From assembly GCF_003475325.1 (NCBI RefSeq), contig NZ_QRQC01000001.1, forward strand, positions 1 through 64,000: a DNA stretch of 64,000 nt, in the 5' to 3' direction. Shown one piece after another: positions 8,072-18,931 of this stretch. The notes below the pieces were generated by a model. That model did no database searches. It was not told the DNA's origin and saw only the letters and a program-made list of their open reading frames with translations. Source of the stretch: Collinsella sp. AF33-16. Its GTDB lineage: Bacteria; Actinomycetota; Coriobacteriia; Coriobacteriales; Coriobacteriaceae. The translations under genes were made by a program, and so were the position numbers. Within the stretch, counting starts at the first letter, position 1; each line of letters begins with the position of its first letter.

Positions 8072-8437
8072 ATGTTCAGTACTGTTAAGTCGTGTAAGCT
8101 CTTGGTTTTCCTCGGCCTCGCTCTTTGTCTGTTGCTGCCGGGAGCCCCCGCTTTTGCGGATACCCCGATGCCTCCTTCCCAGGAGAGCAGCCAGTGTGCC
8201 CTCGTTGAGCCCCTCGGGTATACGGACGACGTCGTCGATACCTACTGGAGCTACAGCTGTCCTCGCGGCGTAAGCGGGCACAGCATCTCGATGTTCAACA
8301 TCTCTTACAAGACGATCTCCTACCGAAATGGCTATCGCCGATCCGCGCATCATAGGGAATCCCGCCTCGCTGCAATGTGCTCCTGTGGTGTTCTTGGCAC
8401 AACTGATAAATGGCAATTAGTCTATAGCACCTACTAG
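8072..8437 (+). CDS. Small secreted Tyr/Cys-containing protein A (candidate bacteriocin-like peptide)
   Basis: 121 residues. A classical signal peptide (basic start, Leu-rich core LLVFLGLALCLLLPG, cleavage after AFA at about residue 29) leaves a mature chain of about 92 residues. That chain has four Cys, a Tyr-rich central part (ISYKTISYRNGYRR) and a C-terminal LVYSTY. I do not recognise the family. First gene of a cassette with two permease/ATPase modules and a second small secreted Tyr-rich protein, an arrangement reminiscent of lactococcin-972-type bacteriocin loci. The ATG at 8072 follows GGAGAGG at 4 nt; the in-frame TTG at 8060 has no such site. Function unproven. Confidence 0.65.
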   Translation: MFSTVKSCKLLVFLGLALCLLLPGAPAFADTPMPPSQESSQCALVEPLGYTDDVVDTYWSYSCPRGVSGHSISMFNISYKTISYRNGYRRSAHHRESRLAAMCSCGVLGTTDKWQLVYSTY

Positions 8438-8441
8438 ATGC

Positions 8442-8473
8442 GAGGAAGGGCCGAGCATTTTGTTCGGCCCCTC
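8442..8473 (+). promoter_or_regulatory. Intercistronic hairpin between peptide A and its permease gene
   Basis: GGGCCGA (8448-8454) pairs with TCGGCCC (8464-8470), and GAG / CTC extends the stem past a two-base bulge. No T-run follows, so complete termination is unlikely. Hairpins in this position commonly lower expression of downstream transporter genes relative to the peptide or protect the upstream mRNA end. Confidence 0.55.
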
Positions 8474-8503
8474 TGTTCCGACTGGATGAGGTTAAGGTTG
8501 GCG

Positions 8504-10726
8504 ATGAATATGCTCAAAATCTCGAAGGCGATCTTTAGGTCGCTTCTCTCCTCCAGGTCGCTCTGTGTTGTCGTTGTTGCGTTGATGGTTCTTTGTGCTC
8601 TGCCCGTCTTCAGGAGCGCGGCTGGCATCGACGGACGGGTCGAATACCTCGAGTCGGGAATAACCCGTGTTGAGCAGGAATTGTCAGCATCCTATGCGGA
8701 TGCGCTTGTGAATGCGGGGGAGGACGGTGTCTATACCTCTTCATCAAGCATGCCCGCGCTTCTGTACCCTCTTGCCGCGGGACGTCTTATCTTGGCACCG
8801 CTCTCTCCCCTACTTCCGTTTCTGCAGATATCGGATGGAGAGTACACCTATTATGACGGATCGAAGGAGTACTTGCTATGGGTCGCAACGGCCGTTGCCG
8901 TCTCGTTCCTTGCCGCGCGTCTTAACAAACGTGAAAAGCTCATCATCCAGGCACCGATGGGCGAGCTGGGTAGACTTGTTGCATCGAGCGTATGGGCGAG
9001 TGTTTTTGCAATGCTTGCCGTCCTCGCCATCAATCTTCCAGGGATAATCGCCGCGCTTGTGAAGAATGGCCCGGGCTCGCCGTTCTATCCGATAGGCTAC
9101 ATTCAATATGCGACTCCGGTTATCAAACCGGCTTGGCTGGTGTTCGCGCAGACGGCCATCTTGCAATTCTTGGTGGCAGCGTTCATCTCGCTTGTCGTTC
9201 ACCTTGCCGTGAAGATTGCCAATAACCCTACGCTTGGAATCGTGTTCGTATGTGCCCTGATGGGGGTGACGATGGTTCCCGGGTATTACGGAAGATCCAT
9301 CGCTTTACGTGAGTTCGCCCTGTTGAATCCCCTTACGTATGCGAACACTGAGTTGACCGTCGGCGCCTATAGCCCGTACCCGACAACGCAGATAGTGAAT
9401 CTGCCTGGACTTTGCTTCGAGCGTGGCGCGATTGCCCTCGTATGCGCAATCGGGATCGAGGTGCTGGCAATTAGCCTGCTTTGCGTTGCTGGAAAGAGCG
9501 GCTGCGCGTGCCCGATATCCCCGATTTGTCTTGAGAGAGGTTCCTTCACTGCATCGAGAACGGCAACTCGTTCGAGCGCTTGTGCCTCCGCCGTTGCATA
9601 CGTAAGAACGATGGGGAAACTGCTCCTGCGTTCTCCTACCCTCGCCGTATGCGCGATTGCAATGTCGACGACGATGCTGGCCCCGGCTCTGGTCGAGATG
9701 TTTCCTGACGCTGATAACGTTTCCGCTGTTCGGTATAGGGATGGGGAGCTCCGTTCAATAGATCGGTATCTAGAGCAGAACGCTGCGAATATGGACGTCG
9801 AGGGCAAAGCGGCCCTGGAAGACATGCGGGATGCTCTTTCGGGTTTCGTGTACGCGCCTATGCCTGCGGAGGGGTTTCGAAGCCTTGCGACGTACGAGTG
9901 CGCTCGAGGTGAGCTGGGCGCGGCAGATGCGACTCTCCTGCAATCGATCGGAATCGAGCCGGAGACTCCTTCTCGTGCGGAGGCGCGCGCCCTTCTGCTT
10001 GAGTCGATCGCGAGCTTGCCGGACCCCAAGGTTTACGAGTTAAGTACGAAGATGCCCCCATTAATCCTCCTTTCGTATCTCCAGGCAGCGCTTCCCTCCT
10101 TATTTTTGCTGTTGCCCGTGGTTGTCACATCGCTCGCGTGCACCCACCTGCAGTGTCGTTCCCTTCTGGTTCTCCAGATCCCCGCAACAGCGCATGTGCG
10201 TTTTCTGACGGCTGTTGCGCTGGCTCTCCTGCTTGGCTTGGTGCTGCTTTTGGTGTCGATGGTTCCCGCTGTCGTTGTGTCCGTGATTAAGAACGGTGCG
10301 GGTGGATCGGAGTATCCCGTCGCTCTCATTCGGGCGGGAGCTTCGACAACGTCCATGGTGGGGGAGGCGGTGTTGTGCAGTATTCCGTTGCTGGTCATGG
10401 CATACGGCGTGATTTCCGTCGTCGCTGCGTTGACAGCAGCGATTAGCCGCAACCCCGTTGTCACCGGAATGGTTTGCGCGGTTCTCTTGGTGTTGGGTTC
10501 GTTGAGCGCTCATGTTGAAAGCGTGGGCATGGGCGTCGCGCTGCTGGCTCCATTCGCCTCGTTTGATCCCGCTTCCCAGGTGGGGACGATTGGGTTCCTT
10601 GGGCGAGGGACGAACGCGATGCCTTTTGGAGAGGTCGTCGGCGCATCGGGCGCTCTGCTGGTGGTCTTGGGCGCCGTATCTCCGTTGATGGTGCGCCTGA
10701 GTGTTCCAAAGATCGAAAGGGGATGA
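8504..10726 (+). CDS. Double-length ABC permease of the secreted-peptide cassette
   Basis: About 740 residues, made of two related membrane halves. Each has an N-terminal helix, a long extracytoplasmic segment and a cluster of about six helices. The signature VKNGPGSPFYPIGYI in half 1 corresponds to IKNGAGGSEYPVALI in half 2, each after a hydrophobic helix. The fused transporter downstream has LNGSGQIGYPIAFF at the equivalent place. One polypeptide thus probably supplies both transmembrane domains to the ATPase at 10732-11472. Several in-frame ATGs exist; I chose 8504 (AAGG 6 nt upstream, MNMLKIS start), although 8510 is equally possible. It could export or confer immunity to protein A. Confidence 0.7.
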   Translation: MNMLKISKAIFRSLLSSRSLCVVVVALMVLCALPVFRSAAGIDGRVEYLESGITRVEQELSASYADALVNAGEDGVYTSSSSMPALLYPLAAGRLILAPLSPLLPFLQISDGEYTYYDGSKEYLLWVATAVAVSFLAARLNKREKLIIQAPMGELGRLVASSVWASVFAMLAVLAINLPGIIAALVKNGPGSPFYPIGYIQYATPVIKPAWLVFAQTAILQFLVAAFISLVVHLAVKIANNPTLGIVFVCALMGVTMVPGYYGRSIALREFALLNPLTYANTELTVGAYSPYPTTQIVNLPGLCFERGAIALVCAIGIEVLAISLLCVAGKSGCACPISPICLERGSFTASRTATRSSACASAVAYVRTMGKLLLRSPTLAVCAIAMSTTMLAPALVEMFPDADNVSAVRYRDGELRSIDRYLEQNAANMDVEGKAALEDMRDALSGFVYAPMPAEGFRSLATYECARGELGAADATLLQSIGIEPETPSRAEARALLLESIASLPDPKVYELSTKMPPLILLSYLQAALPSLFLLLPVVVTSLACTHLQCRSLLVLQIPATAHVRFLTAVALALLLGLVLLLVSMVPAVVVSVIKNGAGGSEYPVALIRAGASTTSMVGEAVLCSIPLLVMAYGVISVVAALTAAISRNPVVTGMVCAVLLVLGSLSAHVESVGMGVALLAPFASFDPASQVGTIGFLGRGTNAMPFGEVVGASGALLVVLGAVSPLMVRLSVPKIERG

Positions 10727-10731
10727 TCTCG

Positions 10732-11472
10732 ATGATTGACCTTCAAACGCTGACGATCTCTTATGGAAAGAAGGTGCTCGTAGATTCGGTGAACGCTGAG
10801 TTTGCCCCGGGTACGGTCTACGGTCTCGTCGCTCCGAACGGGCATGGAAAGACGACGTTGCTGCGTGCGATGGCAGGTTTGCCGGGTCCTCGCGTGGACG
10901 GGAGCATCGTTCTGGATGAGGTGCAGGGTACGGGTGCGAGAGAGGTCCGTTCTATGATCTTCTATGCACCTGGTGAGGGGACGCTGCTGTATCCCGGATT
11001 GCGTGCGGAAGATCACCTCAAGATGGTTTGCGATATGTGGCCGCATGCTCGCGATATCGAAGAGATAGTGGAACAAACGCAGATAGGCGAGTTCGCGAAG
11101 ATGAGGATCCGCACTCTGAGCCAGGGCATGAAGCAGCAGCTTACCCTGGCGATTGCGTATGCGACGGGCGCGCGGTACCTTCTATTAGATGAGCCCATGA
11201 ACGCGCTCGACCCCAGCAGGGTGGACTTGCATTCCGAGATTCTCAGGAAGCTGGCCGATTCTGGTACGTGCATCATCATGTCATCCCACATCTTGGATTC
11301 GGTCGATAGGCTGTGCGATGAGATTCTGTTTTTGAAGGATGGGAGGCTCATTAGAAACATTCCGCAAGATGATGCTGCGCCGAAGTCTCCTGGATCCCAT
11401 TTCGCAAAGCCTGCTGGACGCGCCGAGGGTGCGCTAAGCACGTATCGGCGACTCTACGAAAAGGGCGGGTAG
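10732..11472 (+). CDS. ABC transporter ATPase
   Basis: About 246-residue nucleotide-binding subunit that would energise the preceding permease. Walker A is in APNGHGKTTLL, the signature is LSQGMKQQ, Walker B is YLLLDEPMNALD, and the switch His is in SSHILDS. It belongs to the single-domain export-type class seen in bacteriocin and peptide transporters. The gene overlaps or abuts the permease stop. AAGGGG sits directly on the ATG at 10723 but 9-10 nt before the ATG at 10732, so I prefer the latter. It shares the APNG..GKTTLL and S.GMKQQ wording with the fused transporter at 11626. Confidence 0.88.
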   Translation: MIDLQTLTISYGKKVLVDSVNAEFAPGTVYGLVAPNGHGKTTLLRAMAGLPGPRVDGSIVLDEVQGTGAREVRSMIFYAPGEGTLLYPGLRAEDHLKMVCDMWPHARDIEEIVEQTQIGEFAKMRIRTLSQGMKQQLTLAIAYATGARYLLLDEPMNALDPSRVDLHSEILRKLADSGTCIIMSSHILDSVDRLCDEILFLKDGRLIRNIPQDDAAPKSPGSHFAKPAGRAEGALSTYRRLYEKGG

Positions 11473-11474
11473 AA

Positions 11475-11606
11475 ATGCAAGTTAAAAATCTATGTGGCCA
11501 ATGTGATACCGTTGAACCCGCATATCGATACCGCTCAGCCATTCGCCTCGCCCCCGTCGCACGTATCTTCATCCGGTCTGTTACTTTTAATCTAACGATT
11601 CTTTGA
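11475..11606 (+). CDS. Possible 43-residue small protein with CxxC
   Basis: The 153-nt gap between two ABC genes contains an ATG-started frame, MQVKNLCGQC..., ending at a TGA in the leader of the next gene. The upstream AAGGGCGGG could serve as ribosome-binding site. There is no signal peptide or membrane helix. It may be a real small gene, a leader peptide for the fusion transporter, or chance. I cannot distinguish these. Confidence 0.22.
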   Translation: MQVKNLCGQCDTVEPAYRYRSAIRLAPVARIFIRSVTFNLTIL

Positions 11607-11625
11607 GGAACGTAGGTGCTTCTAA

Positions 11626-13440
11626 ATGTACTGTCGACTTCTTCTCAAACTAATCCTAAGAGACAAGGCCGCATGGATTTGTACGCTCGTTCTCGCTGCA
11701 GCCTTTTCCGTCCCCATTGCGTTCAATTCACCCATCTACGGGCCCTTCTTTATGAAACAGGGCATGCAGGGCTTTGTCGACGCATTCAATACGCGCGCGC
11801 CCCAGGCCAGCGGCACAGACCTATCTCCAGAGCAGCAAGCTGACGCGGAGCTTGCAAGATACGCGAACGCCGCCCTTGCCGCTCAAACCGACGCCGCCTT
11901 TCTCGATTCTGCCGAGAGCTACTACGCGCTCATGGACGAAGGCTTCCAATCCGGGTCCATCGTGGGAGACCGAGAGACCAATGACGCGGAGCTCGCATAT
12001 TGCCGTGCCCTGAGCAGCTCCGGCATCACGGATATCCCGGCCTCCGCAAGCGACCTGCCATTCCTTTCCTTCCTGCCTTACGCCATTGCCGCGGCGCCGT
12101 CTTTCCTTCCCTTCATCCCCTTCCTTCTCTCGTCGATACTCGTGCTCGGCGCCACAAGGCCTGCGACCCTGGCGGCGAAGGCGCCCGCGCCCAAATTCCG
12201 GCGCCTTATCCAGATCGTGTTTTCGATAATCGCCGCGGGGACCGCGATGCTCCTCGCCGGCCTCGCACCCGGGGGCATTTACGCCTTGGCCCTAAACGGC
12301 TCCGGGCAAATTGGGTACCCGATCGCCTTCTTCCATGACGGCGCGCTTACCACCACGACCGCGGGAAACGTCTTCACGGCCCTGCTTCTCGCGCTGCTTG
12401 CGGGCGGAACCTTGATATCCGTTTGCTCCGCCGTCCTATCGACCGCAACGAGGCGCGTCCTCGCGGGCCCCCTTACCTCAGCGCTGCTTGTCGCGGCCCC
12501 GGCATTCCCGTTGCTGTCCGATTCGGCACTAGGGCATAATGCCGTGCTCGGGCTCCTGCCGCTGGCCGTGTTCTCGCCTATCGAGGCAACGGGCTACGTA
12601 GGATGCTTCCCGACAGAATTCATTGGCTCCGGTTCGGGCAGCGCATCGATGCTTGCCGTGGCCCTGGCATACGTCGCGGTCCTTTTTGCGGTCGGCGCCG
12701 TTGCGACACGTTCCCCCAAACAGCCTGGCCCCGCGAAAAAGCGCCATGGGCTCGAGCTTCTGGACGCGAGCGTGGGATACGGAAGCACGACGATACTTTC
12801 AATCGGGTCGCTTTTCCTGAGCCCGGGAACGGCGGCGGGCCTCGTTGCTCCCAACGGCTCGGGGAAAACCACCCTTCTTGAAGCGCTGTCGGGCCAATTT
12901 CCCACCCGCATCCGCTCGGGAAGCCTGGCGGCAGACGGAATCTGCCAACGTCGATCAGCCGAATTTGCAGAACTCGTCTACCTGAGCTCTTCGGGCGGCG
13001 CGGATCTCTATCCCACGCTATCGGCCATCGAGCACCTTGCTTTCGTTAGGGAGGCGTGGAAATCGGCCGCCGACATCGACTCGCTCTGCGACTCCCTCGG
13101 AATCTCCCCATATCTCGACAAGCCGACCCGTAAACTCTCGACGGGAATGAAGCAGCAGGTAAAGCTTGCCATGGCGATAGCGACCGATTGCCCGTACCTC
13201 ATCCTCGATGAACCGCTGAACGGCCTCGATCCGGGAAAGCGGAAAACCTCCTGCGACGCGATGCGCAGCGAGGTGGCGCGGGGACGCAGCGTGCTCATTT
13301 CAAGCCATCTGCTCGACGACCTGGCAGACCTCACCAACTCGTTCTACTTCATCGAGGCCGGCACGCTCGTGGAAAAGATCAAGTCGTCCTCGCAGACGCT
13401 CAAGCAGGAATACCTCGATACATACGAGGAAGGTGAATGA
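11626..13440 (+). CDS. Fused ABC permease-ATPase of the secreted-peptide cassette
   Basis: 604 residues. An N-terminal membrane domain (about 1-370) consists of a first helix, an extracytoplasmic segment and six or so helices including LNGSGQIGYPIAFF. A C-terminal ATPase (about 375-600) has APNGSGKTTLL, LSTGMKQQVKLA, YLILDEPLNGLD and the switch His in SSHLLDD. The membrane domain is related to each half of the upstream double permease, so this protein probably works as a homodimer. The ATG at 11626 lies about 9 nt after AGGTG. The gene overlaps or nearly overlaps protein B, indicating coupled expression. It may export protein B or serve in self-protection. Confidence 0.8.
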   Translation: MYCRLLLKLILRDKAAWICTLVLAAAFSVPIAFNSPIYGPFFMKQGMQGFVDAFNTRAPQASGTDLSPEQQADAELARYANAALAAQTDAAFLDSAESYYALMDEGFQSGSIVGDRETNDAELAYCRALSSSGITDIPASASDLPFLSFLPYAIAAAPSFLPFIPFLLSSILVLGATRPATLAAKAPAPKFRRLIQIVFSIIAAGTAMLLAGLAPGGIYALALNGSGQIGYPIAFFHDGALTTTTAGNVFTALLLALLAGGTLISVCSAVLSTATRRVLAGPLTSALLVAAPAFPLLSDSALGHNAVLGLLPLAVFSPIEATGYVGCFPTEFIGSGSGSASMLAVALAYVAVLFAVGAVATRSPKQPGPAKKRHGLELLDASVGYGSTTILSIGSLFLSPGTAAGLVAPNGSGKTTLLEALSGQFPTRIRSGSLAADGICQRRSAEFAELVYLSSSGGADLYPTLSAIEHLAFVREAWKSAADIDSLCDSLGISPYLDKPTRKLSTGMKQQVKLAMAIATDCPYLILDEPLNGLDPGKRKTSCDAMRSEVARGRSVLISSHLLDDLADLTNSFYFIEAGTLVEKIKSSSQTLKQEYLDTYEEGE

Positions 13441-13441
13441 C

Positions 13442-13786
13442 ATGAAACTATTTGAACAGCTGAAGTCCAACGCGTCGCGCATGGCTGTCTACGCCATCCT
13501 CGTGGCAACGGCTTTATGCGGAATCGCGGCACCCGTCTATGCGCTCAACGGAGAGAAAGGCGATGTCGAACCCGCGTACATGGCTTCGACGGTTAAAGAC
13601 CGGTACAAAGCCTTCTCTGGAGACACGTTTTACGTAGCAGAGTACGACACGATCTACCGTCAGCTTCGCTACAACAAGGGCTACGACTATCTAGGCGCAG
13701 AGGCAATCAGCTATACGTCGGGTTGGTACCGCTCCAACTATGGACACATAACCCAGTTCAAGTGTAACTACCGTGTGTACAACTAA
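13442..13786 (+). CDS. Small secreted Tyr-rich protein B (candidate bacteriocin-like peptide)
   Basis: 114 residues with a signal peptide (KLFEQLKSNASRM then VYAILVATALCGIAAP, cleavage after VYA near residue 34). The mature part is about 80 residues and very rich in Tyr, with one Cys. Its ISYTSGWYRSNYGH segment resembles ISYKTISYRNGYRR of protein A in position and composition. I do not recognise the family. A GTG at 13433 is possible, but AGGAAGG lies 8 nt before the ATG at 13442. It follows the fused transporter at 1 nt and is closed by a strong terminator, so A, the transporters and B likely form one transcription unit or two nested ones. Confidence 0.65.
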   Translation: MKLFEQLKSNASRMAVYAILVATALCGIAAPVYALNGEKGDVEPAYMASTVKDRYKAFSGDTFYVAEYDTIYRQLRYNKGYDYLGAEAISYTSGWYRSNYGHITQFKCNYRVYN

Positions 13787-13801
13787 AGCAACCGGCCGGG
13801 A

Positions 13802-13836
13802 CGAGGGGTGACGCAAAAGCGTCGCCCCTCGTTTTT
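13802..13836 (+). terminator. Strong intrinsic terminator closing the peptide/ABC cassette
   Basis: A 13-bp stem (13802-13814 with 13819-13831, one wobble) with an AAAA loop and T5. It sits 15 nt past the stop of secreted protein B and defines the 3' end of the cassette. Confidence 0.93.
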
Positions 13837-13865
13837 AACCATGTCAACTGAACCTAGTTCAGTTT

Positions 13866-13929
13866 GGTTGATTTCCGATCTCAGCCGAACACATTGAGCG
13901 GAAAGGCCGTTCCCGCAGTCAGTCGAACG
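13866..13929 (+). repeat. 64-bp direct repeat, right copy (candidate attachment site)
   Basis: Same orientation and 62/64 identity with 6237-6300; the two mismatches are a C/A and a C/T. Together the copies bracket the integrase remnant, XRE/DUF2975 pair and peptide/ABC cassette. Just beyond it, 13929-13959 forms a 12-bp perfect GC-only stem with a 7-nt loop. Confidence 0.6.
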
Positions 13930-14040
13930 TCCCCGGGGCCCTTCTCAGGCCCCGGGGACGGCATTTTCCCAGTTGAAGGAACGGTGGAGATGTGTTTCGA
14001 TGGGTCAGATTCGTGTCGTTCCGAAAAGACCGTGAACCTT

Positions 14041-14130
14041 TTGTGGGACACGCGGCGCCGTGGTACCATAGCCGAGTTTGTTGTCTTGGTCGGAAACCAA
14101 GACGCCTTATGCGCTGATCGGTAACCAGCG
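14041..14130 (+). promoter_or_regulatory. rpmE: rpmE promoter and two-hairpin leader
   Basis: A TTGTGG -35-like hexamer (14041-14046) is followed after 17 nt by TACCAT (14064-14069). Downstream are two small stems, GTCTTGGT / ACCAAGAC (about 14081-14102) and GCGCTG / CAGCGC (about 14110-14131), before the AAGGAG of rpmE. Paired leader stems before a ribosomal-protein gene suggest autoregulation, but I do not recognise a described leader. Confidence 0.45.
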
Positions 14131-14153
14131 CCTGACCAATAAGGAGTCCTACC

Positions 14154-14579
14154 ATGAAGCAGGGTATCCATCCCCAGTATGTCGAGTGCACGGTGACGTG
14201 CTCCTGCGGCAACACCTTCAAGACGCACGCTACCGTGTCCGAGATGAAGGTCGAGCTTTGCAACGAGTGCCACCCGTTCTACACCGGCCAGCAGAAGTTC
14301 GTCGACACCGGTGGACGCGTCCAGCGCTTCGCCGACAAGTTCGGTGGCGCCGCTGCCGCCCAGCTCAAGAAGGCTGAGGAGGCCAAGGCTGCCAAGGCCG
14401 CCAAGGCTGCTGAGGCCGAGGCCGCTCGCAAGGCCGCCGCTGAGGCTAAGGCTGCCGAGAAGGCTAAGCGTGCCGCTAAGTTCGCCGAGGAGGCTGCCAA
14501 GCAGGCCGCCGAGGCTCCCGCAGAGGCTCCCGTCGAGGAGGCCGCTGCCGAGGCCGAGACCACCGAGGCTGCTGAGTAA
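14154..14579 (+). CDS. rpmE: Ribosomal protein bL31 with long Ala/Lys/Glu tail
   Basis: Large-subunit ribosomal protein. The first 70 residues are canonical zinc-binding L31: [12 protein letters not shown] near residues 16-18, [10 protein letters not shown] near 37-45, then [12 protein letters not shown]. The remaining half of the 141 residues is a low-complexity helix-prone tail of Ala, Lys and Glu that ends acidic ([11 protein letters not shown]). Usual L31 is 65-90 residues, so the tail doubles its size. Translation starts at the ATG after AAGGAG. It is a single-gene unit with its own leader and terminator. Confidence 0.95.
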   Translation: MKQGIHPQYVECTVTCSCGNTFKTHATVSEMKVELCNECHPFYTGQQKFVDTGGRVQRFADKFGGAAAAQLKKAEEAKAAKAAKAAEAEAARKAAAEAKAAEKAKRAAKFAEEAAKQAAEAPAEAPVEEAAAEAETTEAAE

Positions 14580-14616
14580 ATAGCTCGCCGCGGAATCACT
14601 CGCATTCATGGCATGA

Positions 14617-14656
14617 GGGCCGTGCATCCATTTGGGTGCGCGGCCCTTTTCTTTTT
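14617..14656 (+). terminator. Intrinsic terminator after rpmE
   Basis: GGGCCGTGCATCC (14617-14629) pairs with GGGTGCGCGGCCC (14634-14646), followed by TTTTCTTTTT. It is a compact, strong terminator 37 nt past the stop. Confidence 0.92.
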
Positions 14657-14760
14657 ATTGGCGCAAGCTAACCTGTCCCCGTGGCACCAAATGGCAGAGA
14701 GACGGCGTTTGCTCAGATAAAACCTGCCAAAATAAACCTGTTCCATTGCGGCAGGTTGGT
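14657..14760. repeat. CTGTCCCC and AAACCTGCC intergenic repeats
   Basis: Holds a TTGGCGCAAGCTAACCTG / TGTCCCC / GGCACCAA element (14657-14690, relative of those near 270, 56.0 and 62.1 kb). It also holds a GATAAAACCTGCC...GGCAGGTT inverted repeat (14715-14758) that recurs at 32045-32089. There is no gene between rpmE and secA. A TACAAT hexamer at 14820-14825 may be the -10 of the secA promoter. Confidence 0.55.
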
Positions 14761-14886
14761 CATAGTTATTACGTGGCGGTCGAGGTCGACCGTATAGGCC
14801 GCGCCTTGTTTGGCTAAAGTACAATCATCTGTGTTTAACTCGCCCGCAGCTGCACGGCGTGGGCGATGGCCAAAAAGGAAAACCAC

Positions 14887-17693
<2,807 letters not shown>

Positions 17694-17694
<1 letters not shown>

Positions 17695-18842
17695 TGGCCG
17701 AGGCTTTAGAGGTAACGCCCGCCGAGCTGGACGCGTTTGCGGACCGGCTCGGCGAGGTCGAGTCGTATCTTCATTTGGACGAGAAGCGCACGCGCGTGAC
17801 CGAGCTCGAGGCCAAAAGCGTGGCCCCCGGCTTTTGGGATGACGCCGACGCCGCTCGCGCCACCATGGAGGAGATCGCTCGCGCCAAGGAAGATATCGCT
17901 GCCGTGGATACCGCGCGCGGCGAGTTATCTGACGCCCGCGCGGCGCTGGAGCTTGCCGAGGAGATGGGCGACGACCCCGATGCCGCCGCATTGCGCGAGG
18001 AGGCTGCCGCTACGGCAGAACGCCTGGCCCGCGCTATCGACGAGCTCGAGCTTTCGAGCTGGTTTACCGGTGAGTTCGATCACGGCGACGCGATTGTGAC
18101 CATCAAGCCCGGACAGGGCGGCCTGGAGGCGCAGGACTGGACCTTCATGCTCTTCAAGATGTACATGAAGTACTGCCAGCGTCGCGGCTGGAAGGCCACC
18201 ATTAACGACTGCCCCGCAGCCGAGGTCATCGGCATCGACCGTGCGACCTTTACCGTCGAGGGTAAGGACGCGTTTGGCATGCTGCGCGCCGAGGCCGGCG
18301 TCCACCGTCTGGTGCGCATTAGCCCCACCGACGACAAGAAGCGCCGCCAGACCACGTTTGCCGGCGTTGAGGTCATCCCCGTGCTGCCTGACGATATCGA
18401 CATCGAGATCAGTCCCGACGATATCCGCGTGGACGTGTATCACGCGAGCGGCCCGGGCGGACAGGGCGTCAACACCACCGACTCCGCCGTACGCGTGACG
18501 CATTTTCCCAGCGGCATCGTTGTCACTTGCCAAAACGAGCGCAGCCAGATTCAAAACAAGGCCGCGTGCATGCAGATTCTCAAGGCCCGTCTGTACGAGA
18601 TCGAGCTCGAGAAGCGCGCCGAGGCGCTCGACGAGATTCGTGGACCCAAGACCACGATCGGTTTTGGTAACCAGATTCGCAGCTACGTGCTCTACCCGTA
18701 TCAGATGGTCAAGGACCTGCGCTCGGGTGTGGAGACCAGCAACGTCGAGGCCGTTCTCGACGATGGCGATCTGGATCCGTTTGTAATTGGCTATCACCGT
18801 TGGGCTACCGGCAACGCCGGTGCGGAAGGCTCGGACGCCTAG
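17694..18842 (+). CDS. prfB: Peptide chain release factor 2
   Basis: Releases nascent chains at UGA and UAA codons. 382 residues, start ATG overlapping the secA stop (TAATG), so translation is coupled. It has coiled N-terminal helices, then GQGGLEAQDW, the catalytic GGQ in ASGPGGQGVNTTDSAVR, and SYVLYPYQMVKDLR. No internal in-frame UGA is needed: the classical programmed frameshift of prfB is absent. The odd point is the stop-codon-recognition tripeptide. Where release factor 2 normally has SPF (RxSPFD), this one reads RISPTDDKKRRQTTF, so Phe is replaced by Thr and a residue is inserted nearby. UGA is used as a stop in this window. Confidence 0.95.
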
Positions 18843-18931
18843 GCACATGGTTGGCTCCGGGTCCATACAAACACTTCGCAGGGGTGGTATTTGCCCGGTG
18901 AATCGGTAGAATCGAATACAGTAAGAAGTTC

